Below, in pieces: positions 1 through 6,867 of a stretch of 10,964 bases of DNA; the stretch's first letter is position 1; every line of letters starts with the position of its first letter. The stretch lies in assembly GCA_014380545.1 (NCBI GenBank), contig JACMJP010000296.1, positions 1 to 10,964 of the forward strand, in the 5' to 3' direction. The notes under the pieces were generated by a model. It saw only the letters and a list, made by a program, of their open reading frames with translations, was not told the origin of the DNA and did no database searches. The position numbers were made by a program, and so were the translations under genes. The stretch is from Chitinophagales bacterium (GTDB lineage: Bacteria > Bacteroidota > Bacteroidia > Chitinophagales > BACL12).

Positions 1-2
1 AA

Positions 3-1088
3 GAGGTTATAGATTTTTTTAAGGGGGAGATTGATTTAGAGCAAACAATTGTAAATACAAGGGATGAATTTTATAATAACCTAAGCCATAGTGATGTTGA
101 TTTCAGTGATGTAAAAGGGCAGGAAAATATTAAAAGAGCTTTAGAAATAGCAGCAGCAGGCGGGCATAATGTGATTTTAATAGGGCCCCCGGGTGCCGGC
201 AAAACAATGCTTGCCAAACGATTACCAACTATTCTTCCGCCACTTACCTTGCACGAAGCATTGGAAACAACAAAAATTCATTCTGTTGCAGGAAAACTAC
301 CTGTTGACTCTGCACTATTATTCTTGCGTCCTTTTCGTTCTCCGCACCATACTGTTAGTGATGTTGCCTTAGTTGGCGGAGGGAATAACCCGCAGCCCGG
401 AGAAATATCACTGGCTCATAATGGTGTTTTATTTTTAGATGAATTGCCTGAATTTAAAAGAAATGTTTTAGAAGTATTGCGGCAGCCAATGGAAGAAAGA
501 AGAGTAACAATTTCGAGAGCTAAATTTTCAGTTGAATATCCTGCCAACTTCATGCTTATAGCAAGTATGAATCCTTGTCCATGCGGTTATTACAATCATC
601 CGGAAAAAGAATGTGTTTGTGCTCCAGGTGTAGTCCAAAAATATTTGAATAAAATATCAGGCCCATTATTAGACAGAATTGACCTGCATGTGGAAGTAAC
701 GCCTGTTCCTGTTAAAGATCTTTCTGCAGTTTCTAATGCTGAAAAAAGTGAAGTGATAAGGGAAAGAGTAATAAAGGCAAAAAATATTCAGGAAGCAAGA
801 TTTAAAAATGAGAATATAAAAATAAATGATTCAGCAGGGCAGATAGTTTACAGCAATGCAATGATGTCTTCTAAAATGGTAAAGGAAATATGCATAATTA
901 CTACGGCCGGACAAACATTATTAACAAAGGCAATGGAAAAGCTCGGGCTAAGTGCAAGAGCTTATGACAGAATATTAAAAGTTGCAAGAACAATTGCAGA
1001 CCTTGGCGGAAGTAATGATATATTAATTGAACATCTTGCCGAAGCCATTCAATACCGAAGCCTTGACAGAGATACATGGGCGGGATGA
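3..1088 (+). CDS. YifB/ComM-family Mg chelatase-like AAA+ ATPase (5' partial)
   Basis: The reading frame is open from the left edge (first complete codon at 3), so this is the C-terminal 361 residues of a protein whose family is usually about 500-510 residues; the N-terminal Lon-protease-like domain is mostly outside the window. The GTG at 171 lies in the middle of the conserved run before Walker A and is not the real start. Seen (in-window numbering): the VKGQENIKRALEIAAAGGHN run, Walker A GPPGAGKT at 61-68, the FRSPHHT segment, Walker B VLFLDE at 142-147, sensor-1 region ASMNPCPCGY near 188-196 with paired Cys at 192/194 and 204/206, LLDRIDLHVE at 222-231 carrying a candidate arginine finger, and the family C-terminus LSARAYDRILKVARTIADL. 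ComM is known as a hexameric branch-migration helicase aiding integration of donor DNA in natural transformation; family members also occur widely in non-competent species, so that role is inferred here. Confidence 0.95.
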   Translation, partial: EVIDFFKGEIDLEQTIVNTRDEFYNNLSHSDVDFSDVKGQENIKRALEIAAAGGHNVILIGPPGAGKTMLAKRLPTILPPLTLHEALETTKIHSVAGKLPVDSALLFLRPFRSPHHTVSDVALVGGGNNPQPGEISLAHNGVLFLDELPEFKRNVLEVLRQPMEERRVTISRAKFSVEYPANFMLIASMNPCPCGYYNHPEKECVCAPGVVQKYLNKISGPLLDRIDLHVEVTPVPVKDLSAVSNAEKSEVIRERVIKAKNIQEARFKNENIKINDSAGQIVYSNAMMSSKMVKEICIITTAGQTLLTKAMEKLGLSARAYDRILKVARTIADLGGSNDILIEHLAEAIQYRSLDRDTWAG

Positions 1089-1094
1089 TTTATT

Positions 1095-1112
1095 TTCAAT
1101 TTATTAATTGAA
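1095..1112 (+). terminator. Weak hairpin after the ComM-like gene
   Basis: A perfect 7-bp inverted repeat (TTCAATT, loop TATT, AATTGAA) starts 7 nt after the stop codon. The stem is almost all A-T and no T-run follows, so it is at best a weak terminator or an mRNA 3' end structure. No other structure is seen in the spacer between this gene and the next. Confidence 0.25.
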
Positions 1113-1277
1113 GGTTTGCATTCCCGTATTGAAAACGATAATTTCTTTTTAAATAAATCCTAACAATTAACTTTTTTCTCACCAGCACAATAATTTTTGT
1201 TATTCCTCAGTTAAATGCAAAAAAATTAAATTGGTATAATCTATGCAAACACCTTTACCTGAAAATTTTCCCGGATT

Positions 1278-2234
1278 ATGTCAGTACAAAAAAAATTAAA
1301 CCAGAGCTTATTACTTTTCTGTATTTGCTGTTTTAGTATTTCCACAATAAAAGCAGAAACTATTCAAAGAACTTACAGCTGGAATTATAACGGAAAAAAC
1401 TTTTCCAACACATTTGATTTTAATTCTTCAACATATAATTATTATAAAAAAACAAAACGCAGGTTTGACGATTTCACTTATTACATGCAGGAAAACAATT
1501 CATACCGTGTTATTACAGGTGTATCAAATTCATTAAAAGCAATTGCACAAAAAAATAAATTTACTGAATGGCAAACAGTAGAGTTTATAGCTGCATTTGT
1601 ACAATCTATAAATTATAAAGATGATGGATATTATGAATATCCGAGATTCCCTGTTGAAACATTAATTGATAATGCAGGTGATTGCGAAGACACTGCTATT
1701 CTGCTTGCAAGTATTTTACGATACCTCGGGTATAAAACAATTTTGGTTTCACCAAAAGGACATATGGGGGTAGGCATTGCAGTGAAAGAAAAATTGAGCG
1801 GCAATGCCTTTCCTTATAACGGTGAAAATTATTATTATATTGAAACAACAAGTGCGGGATGGGGCATTGGTGATTATCCTGATCATTTAAGTGCCGATGC
1901 AACAATATATGATCCCGGACAAAATACCGGTGCAAAAGCATTATCATCAAAATCTTCATTTGATTATACTGCTACTGCAGAAAATACATCTCAGGAAAAG
2001 AATAATACATCAGAAAAAACTTCAATTTCGAAAACACCCGCATCATCAGAAAAAAATAATTCTAAAAATACAAATACCCAAACTGCATCAACCAATGATA
2101 CTTACAGTTATGAATACACACCCTCTTATACAATTGATGAAGATATAATGATCATTAATGGTGAAAAAGAAACAGTGGTTACAAAAGGAAAATATGACGG
2201 AAATGAATTTGAAGTAGTGGCAGAAGAAAAATAA
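1278..2234 (+). CDS. Secreted transglutaminase-like cysteine protein
   Basis: A 318-residue protein with a signal peptide (positive MSVQKK, hydrophobic core at 10-22, likely cut after IKA near residue 26) and no lipobox, so it should reach the periplasm or outside. Residues about 95-215 look like a transglutaminase-like domain: YPRFPVETLIDNAGDCEDTA with the nucleophile Cys136, His162 in GHMGVGIAV, and an acidic third residue probably Glu189 in YYYIETTSAGWGIGDYP. This C-H-(D/E) arrangement occurs in proteases, amidases and crosslinking enzymes, so the reaction cannot be named. After about residue 220 comes a low-complexity tail rich in Ser, Thr, Asn and Lys (to about 275), then a short ordered-looking end with VINGEK-like strands. 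No T9SS sorting domain is present. No Shine-Dalgarno is seen; the start is chosen because it gives the signal peptide. It stands alone, facing the lipoprotein gene end to end. Confidence 0.88.
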   Translation: MSVQKKLNQSLLLFCICCFSISTIKAETIQRTYSWNYNGKNFSNTFDFNSSTYNYYKKTKRRFDDFTYYMQENNSYRVITGVSNSLKAIAQKNKFTEWQTVEFIAAFVQSINYKDDGYYEYPRFPVETLIDNAGDCEDTAILLASILRYLGYKTILVSPKGHMGVGIAVKEKLSGNAFPYNGENYYYIETTSAGWGIGDYPDHLSADATIYDPGQNTGAKALSSKSSFDYTATAENTSQEKNNTSEKTSISKTPASSEKNNSKNTNTQTASTNDTYSYEYTPSYTIDEDIMIINGEKETVVTKGKYDGNEFEVVAEEK

Positions 2235-2291
2235 ATAACATCAGAAATAATTTACCGTATTCTCTCCATGATCAACCCAAAAATAATAATA

Positions 2292-2585
2292 CTATTCTCT
2301 TTCACAGCCGGATTGCACAATTGCAATTTCATATCCCTCTGCAGTTAGGGAATCTATAAATACATCAGTGCTCTCCTCATATGCAGTTTCTTTATCCTTA
2401 ACTTCCCCTTTTTTACCACAATATTTCGGTGCCTCAGCATCTTTAAATGTTCCGCTTTCAAGTAATAAACCTTCAGAGTTGTATTTATTGTAGTCTAATT
2501 CGTAGTTACAGTTGGTGCATTGTTCGCATGCAGCAAGACCTATTACTAAGAAAACCGCTACCGGAAATAATAATTTCTTTTTCAT
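2292..2585 (-). CDS. Small cysteine-containing lipoprotein, function unknown
   Basis: A 97-residue protein starting MKKKLLFPVAVFLVIGLAAC: a positive N-terminus, a hydrophobic core and a lipobox (L-A-A-C) with the lipidated Cys at 20. The mature part is about 78 residues, acidic, and has four more cysteines (23, 26, 56, 94). Cys20 and Cys23/Cys26 form a CxxCxxC cluster, but Cys20 would be acylated, leaving Cys23, 26, 56 and 94 for two disulfides or a metal site. Residues +2/+3 after the Cys are Glu-Gln; there is no strong acidic surface-export signal of the kind described in some Bacteroidota. The gene is downstream of the propeller gene on the same strand but separated from it by a strong terminator, so it is probably transcribed alone. 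A 7/8 match to the -7 consensus (AAACTTTG, minus strand, 2606-2613) lies just upstream, without a matching -33 element. I do not recognise the family. Confidence 0.82.
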   Translation of the reverse strand: MKKKLLFPVAVFLVIGLAACEQCTNCNYELDYNKYNSEGLLLESGTFKDAEAPKYCGKKGEVKDKETAYEESTDVFIDSLTAEGYEIAIVQSGCERE

Positions 2586-2629
2586 AGTATAAAATTTATG
2601 TTACACAAAGTTTATAAAAATATACTTAT

Positions 2630-2662
2630 AAAAAAAGGAAACAGGAATTTCTTCCTGCTTCC
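2630..2662 (-). terminator. Intrinsic terminator of the propeller gene
   Basis: On the minus strand a stem of 6 + 4 base pairs with one internal mismatch (2652-2662 with 2637-2647, loop 2648-2651) is followed directly by seven T residues (A-run at 2630-2636 on the plus strand). It lies 58 nt after the stop codon of the T9SS propeller gene and before the lipoprotein gene, so it separates the two transcription units. Confidence 0.8.
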
Positions 2663-2720
2663 TTATATCAAACTTCGGAGGAGTTTACTATTGCAATAAA
2701 CAGCACATTACTGCAATACA

Positions 2721-4829
2721 CTATTCCACTATAAACTTCTGTTGGTATTGTTGTCCGGTTGTAATATCAGTTATTTGTATTGTATAAACTCCGCCCTGTA
2801 AATTTTCCAATTCAACAATTGGAGAAATGAGATCATTTGTCTGCATCAATTTTCCCTGCATATCAAATATCTGTGCCTGCATATTATTTGTAATTTGCAT
2901 AGCAACATAAATTAAATTATCAGCCGGATTTGGATAAACAAGTATTTCATTACTTACCTGCACATCTTCAATTGCATCAGGTGTACTTTCAGTTCGTAAT
3001 ACACTTATGCCTGCATCCGTATGTGCTATCCAAAGATCATTTTCATTATCAAGTACTATTTGATTTACTGTATTTGAAGCAAAGGCAATATCTTCTGAAG
3101 GGTGATAAAATGTCCATGACTCATCAGCACTATCATAAACATATACTCCGCCCATTACACCAATTAGTCCGAAATATGTTTTTGTTCCATCAAATGCAAA
3201 CTCAGTTACAAAATCATAATCTTCATTGGTAACAGTAAAATCGATCCAGCCAATGCCATCATACATATATGCTTTACCGTTATTTGCACCAAACCAAACA
3301 TTATTATTTTCATCCAAAACAATTTCCTGTATCGCAGGCCCTTCCGCAAAAGCCGGGAAGTCAGAACTATTAATTACTTCCTGTGATGTAAAATCATATT
3401 TAATGATCTTATTTATTTTACCGAGCCAAATTAAATTTCTTTCAGCATCATAAGCAACACTTAAATACGGATCAAAAACACCATCACCTTCAAGAAGATT
3501 TTCTGTAACGCCATCTTCATATTTGAATAATCCTTCCTCATTCAAGAAATAAACAATGCCTGTTTCGGTAACATGATAATCATAAATATAAATTGAACTA
3601 TAACCATAAGCATACGGAATATGCTGCCAGGTTGTTCCATCATAATATGTAATTAAATTACCGTAATCAATAGCATAAATATTTCCATTTGCTATCTGCA
3701 GATCAGAAGCTATACCATATATAGTTGGCACATCTATAAAGTAATTCCAATTATTTTCTGCAACATTATAAGTGTACAATACAGCATCAGATGCAATTAT
3801 AATTTCACCATCTGTATTTTTTGTTATGCCATCAATATTATTTGAAGTAAAATTAAATTCATTTATGGTAAGTGATTCAGTGCCTGTGCTGCTTTCAATA
3901 GTCAAAGCAGGAGGTGTCATATATGCGTAATTATTTACAAAATAATTTTCCCCATCAGTATGTAATAATTTATAAGCATACTCAGGTCCTGAGCTTATCA
4001 CATATTCCCAAACATAATCAACTAATTTATAAATATCAACACCATTCACAAGCACATATAAATTATTATCAGTTCCTCTTTGAATATTTCCGAAACTTGC
4101 AAATTCAGGTAAACCTTCTGAGGCATCTTCATAACTTCCATCCTTAAATTGAAATTCAAATGAAAATCCGCTGGATATTAAATAACTGTTTTCATCAACA
4201 CCATAAACTCTCACAGTAGTAGGTGTACAACTTACCACTGCAGGTGATTCTGAATTTGGAAATGAATCAGTGGGTGTATTGGTAACTGCATCAATCACCA
4301 AACAATTTTCACCTGTAAAAATTAATACTTCATTATCAGGTGTAATATCAAAATCCCATGCTTCAAAATCCCAACCTGCGCCACCTACTGAATTAATAAA
4401 AGTATAATCATGTGTATCGCAATTAAATTTAAACAAACCTGCATCAGCCTGCACCCATAAATTGCCAAGCCCGTCAAATTTCATTCTATATAAAAGCATT
4501 GCTGAAGGAAACGGGTAAGATTCCCATTCACCGTCCTGCAACACTGCTAATCCACTTTCATAAGTTCCTATCCAAATAGAATTATCGCTTCGAATGGCAA
4601 TTTGCTCAATTGATGAAGAAGGCAAACCTGCTTCACCTTTTACATAAAATATTTTTTCACCGCTCAATGTGTTGTAATCAACCACACCACCTTTACCTGT
4701 TATCCAGATATGGTCGCCCAATGGTTTTGCGTCAGTTATCTGTGTTATGTTGCTGTAATTTTCCCAGATACCTGCTTGTGTAAGAACAGCGCCCAGCAAC
4801 AGGGCAAGAATGCATAAAGAATGTTTCAT
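2721..4829 (-). CDS. T9SS-exported beta-propeller protein
   Basis: A 702-residue secreted protein. The start at 4829 is preferred over an in-frame ATG at 4892 because it places MKHSLCILALLLGAVLTQA, a clean signal peptide cut near residue 19, at the N-terminus. The body is built of repeated short blades of the two-component-regulator propeller (Reg_prop) or YVTN type: examples are SDNSIWIGTYESGLAVL, GLGNLWVQADAGLFKF, ENNNVWFGANNGKAYMY and ENDLWIAHTDAGISVL, each with a D/N-N-x-hydrophobic-W core. The last 75 residues, from about 627, form a type A T9SS sorting domain with ILVYPNPADN, a middle QIFDMQGKLM strand and the end GGVYTIQITD...QKFIVE. It should be exported across the outer membrane by T9SS and attached or released. 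No histidine kinase or DNA-binding part is fused, unlike hybrid sensors carrying Reg_prop blades. Binding partner unknown; adhesion or ligand recognition is a guess. It is divergent from the helical-protein gene. Confidence 0.9.
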   Translation of the reverse strand: MKHSLCILALLLGAVLTQAGIWENYSNITQITDAKPLGDHIWITGKGGVVDYNTLSGEKIFYVKGEAGLPSSSIEQIAIRSDNSIWIGTYESGLAVLQDGEWESYPFPSAMLLYRMKFDGLGNLWVQADAGLFKFNCDTHDYTFINSVGGAGWDFEAWDFDITPDNEVLIFTGENCLVIDAVTNTPTDSFPNSESPAVVSCTPTTVRVYGVDENSYLISSGFSFEFQFKDGSYEDASEGLPEFASFGNIQRGTDNNLYVLVNGVDIYKLVDYVWEYVISSGPEYAYKLLHTDGENYFVNNYAYMTPPALTIESSTGTESLTINEFNFTSNNIDGITKNTDGEIIIASDAVLYTYNVAENNWNYFIDVPTIYGIASDLQIANGNIYAIDYGNLITYYDGTTWQHIPYAYGYSSIYIYDYHVTETGIVYFLNEEGLFKYEDGVTENLLEGDGVFDPYLSVAYDAERNLIWLGKINKIIKYDFTSQEVINSSDFPAFAEGPAIQEIVLDENNNVWFGANNGKAYMYDGIGWIDFTVTNEDYDFVTEFAFDGTKTYFGLIGVMGGVYVYDSADESWTFYHPSEDIAFASNTVNQIVLDNENDLWIAHTDAGISVLRTESTPDAIEDVQVSNEILVYPNPADNLIYVAMQITNNMQAQIFDMQGKLMQTNDLISPIVELENLQGGVYTIQITDITTGQQYQQKFIVE

Positions 4830-4893
4830 ACTATTTAGTTTTTTGATTATCGAAGGCAAATTTCCCTTGTTATACCTATATAATAAAATCAAA

Positions 4894-4922
4894 TTTGACT
4901 TTAAAATTAGATGTTATGTTTG
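4894..4922 (+). promoter_or_regulatory. Bacteroidota sigma-ABfr-type promoter
   Basis: TTTG at 4894-4897 (-33) and TATGTTTG at 4915-4922 (-7, full match to TAnnTTTG) are separated by 17 nt, within the spacing known for Bacteroidota housekeeping promoters. Transcription would start near 4927, giving a leader of roughly 57 nt before the ATG at 4984. It sits in the 154-nt divergent spacer; no equally good promoter was found facing the propeller gene. Confidence 0.75.
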
Positions 4923-4983
4923 AAATAATACTTCTGAACCTCCTATTTTTACAGAAAACTGATCATTCATAAATTAAAGGTCT

Positions 4984-6468
4984 ATGAAAAAGGCTTCCGC
5001 AGAATTATTTGACCTGGTGAAATCGCTCAGTAAAACTGAGAAAAGATATTTTAAACTCTATGCAAAGCGGCATTTTCCGCAGGATAATCAATACCTGCTC
5101 TTATTTAATCTGATAGATGAGCAAACAGAATACGATGAAAAACGCATTGCAAAAGAATTTTCCCGTAACAAATCACTTTCGCATTTTGCAGTAGTAAAAA
5201 AACAATTGTATGAAAATGTTTTAGATGCCCTGCACAGGTATGATGAATATGCGCATCCGGAACAACAGGTGCGCAAGGGAATTCATTATTGCGCTGTGTT
5301 GTTGAAGAAAGGATTATTTGCACAATGCAAAAAACAAATTATTAAATATAAAGCTCTTGCCTATAAATTAGAAAAATTTGAAAGCATTATTGAAATAATT
5401 GAAATTGAAAAAAGACTTATTTCAAGACAACAATTTACTGCGCATACGCATGCACAATTAGAAGAATTACAAAAAGAACAAAATAATTGCCTGCAGCAAA
5501 TACAAACTGCAAATACTTACTGGCTGAAAAGCAGCCGCATTTTTAAAATGCATTATGAAAAAGCAATTGCCCCGGGAAAAGAAAATACTGCGCTGCATGA
5601 ACTGATAGGTGAACAATATTTTCATGAGCCGGAACAGGCAACTAACATGCGTTCCAAATTAGATTTTCTGCAAATAAATGCGCTTCATGCATTTGTAAAT
5701 GCTGATGCACAAAAAGCATACACACTCAACGCTGAATTCTTACAATTGCTTGAAGCAAAACCGCAATTTAAAATTCTGTACGCTGACAGGTATTTTTCTG
5801 TATTGAATAATTATTTAATTGACAGTTTGCAACTGCAAAATTATGATGAGCTGTTAAACGGCATAAAAACATTGCGCTCCTTAACAATACAAACAGAATT
5901 TAAGCACATTAATAACCTGGAAGCAAATGTTTTCCGACTGAGTTATTTACTGGAAATAAATTATTTCATAAGCACAAAACAATTTGCAGAAATAATTAAC
6001 TATAAAAACACAATTGAAGAAGGATTAAAAAAACACAAAAATAAAATTTCAGGGCCAGGTGTTATTACGATGAACTATTTAATTGCTTATGCATTTTTTT
6101 GCAATGGGCATTTTACTGAATGCCTTGATGAAATAAATATGCTTCTGCAAACAAAAGATGCAGAAACAGTAATTGATATTTACATGGATGCCCGCATGAT
6201 GCAATTGCTTTGTCATTTTGAATTACACAATTACCAGTTGCTGGAATCATTACTTATTAGTATGCAGCGATTACTAACAGCACAAAACATTAAACAACAA
6301 ACCTATAAAATCATTTTGCGCTACTTAAAACAATACAGCCAGAAAGCAAACAAACCTTCCTTTATATCTTTTAAAAAACAATTGCAGGAATTAGCTGCTG
6401 ACAAAAAAGAAAAAATTGCATTTAATAATTTTGATTATGTGTATTGGGTGACTGAGGTGACGAAATGA
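4984..6468 (+). CDS. All-helical cytoplasmic protein, function unknown
   Basis: A 494-residue protein with no signal peptide or membrane segment. It begins MKKASAELFDLVKSLSKTEKRYFKLYAK, an N-terminus I associate with an uncharacterised family found in Bacteroidota; this recollection was not checked. The sequence is rich in Lys, Gln, Glu and Leu with long amphipathic stretches and few Gly or Pro, consistent with stacked helical hairpins of TPR-like type (for example the segments near 95-145, 225-260 and 365-430), but no canonical TPR consensus is clear. No catalytic motif is seen. The basic first 30 residues and the KSLSHFAVVKKQLYENVLDAL helix near 64-84 are the most conserved-looking parts. 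It has its own strong promoter and no co-directional partner within 390 nt, so it is probably a single-gene unit. A scaffold or protein-binding role is inference only. Confidence 0.85.
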   Translation: MKKASAELFDLVKSLSKTEKRYFKLYAKRHFPQDNQYLLLFNLIDEQTEYDEKRIAKEFSRNKSLSHFAVVKKQLYENVLDALHRYDEYAHPEQQVRKGIHYCAVLLKKGLFAQCKKQIIKYKALAYKLEKFESIIEIIEIEKRLISRQQFTAHTHAQLEELQKEQNNCLQQIQTANTYWLKSSRIFKMHYEKAIAPGKENTALHELIGEQYFHEPEQATNMRSKLDFLQINALHAFVNADAQKAYTLNAEFLQLLEAKPQFKILYADRYFSVLNNYLIDSLQLQNYDELLNGIKTLRSLTIQTEFKHINNLEANVFRLSYLLEINYFISTKQFAEIINYKNTIEEGLKKHKNKISGPGVITMNYLIAYAFFCNGHFTECLDEINMLLQTKDAETVIDIYMDARMMQLLCHFELHNYQLLESLLISMQRLLTAQNIKQQTYKIILRYLKQYSQKANKPSFISFKKQLQELAADKKEKIAFNNFDYVYWVTEVTK

Positions 6469-6867
6469 TTCTGTTTTAAATAAGTAACAATACACTTTTA
6501 GCCCTGCGCATATCATAAAACAAATTTTCATAATTTAACATCATCCCTGTTCTCTGTAGTTTAATTAAAACATCTAATATTGTTTGTAGACTCATATCAC
6601 CCATCCCCATTCAGTATCATAGCAAATGAAGTCTACTGATAACCGCCAGGCGAGACAAAATAAGAACCGATGGCGTCACTTCCTACGCTTTATCCGGTTA
6701 AAAATTATTTATATATAACCCGTATGTCACTCTTAAAACAATGCTGTAATTTCTCTATTAAAATTCTTTTGTCATTTTTCTGTATAAGCTTTTTATAACC
6801 TGTTTTTTTTGCAACTTTGATGAGTAAACACTTCTTCCTTTTTTTATAAACTATATTTAGATAGAAC
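6469..6867. other. 399-nt intergenic spacer with a hairpin-forming patch
   Basis: No convincing gene lies here. A patch at about 6625-6700 is visibly richer in G+C than the flanks and forms inverted repeats (see the hairpin entry). The remaining sequence is AT-rich, with T-tracts and no recognisable RNA gene. A TATATTTA near-match to the -7 element (6852-6859) precedes the sulfatase start, but without a -33 element at the right distance, so no promoter is called. Confidence 0.5.
6665..6699. repeat. Imperfect hairpin, possible REP-like element
   Basis: AACCGAT (6665-6671) pairs with ATCCGGTT (6692-6699) with one bulged C, and GCG (6673-6675) pairs with CGC (6686-6688) around a 10-nt loop. A second AACCG with the palindrome CGCCAGGCG lies 24 nt upstream (6641-6651). 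The base composition contrasts with the AT-rich surroundings. This resembles short palindromic intergenic repeats, but the copy number in the genome cannot be seen. Confidence 0.4.

Noticed and set aside
171..1088. GTG at 171 as the start of the ATPase gene
   Set aside because: The frame is open to the left edge and encodes conserved family residues immediately before Walker A, so the gene is cut by the window, not started there.
1235..1240. TATAAT before the transglutaminase-like gene as a promoter
   Set aside because: It matches the E. coli -10 box, not the Bacteroidota TAnnTTTG element, and no -33 partner is present at the right distance.
1696..2148. Frames of 87 residues (minus) and 85 residues (plus) inside the transglutaminase-like gene
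   Set aside because: Shadow frames; His/Gln/Ile-rich translations typical of out-of-frame AT-rich coding DNA, while the catalytic motifs are in the 318-residue frame.
6476..6610. 44-residue minus-strand frame (MGMGDMSLQTILDVLIKL...)
   Set aside because: It is short, has no promoter or recognised similarity, and adjoins the repeat-like patch; chance is as likely as a gene.
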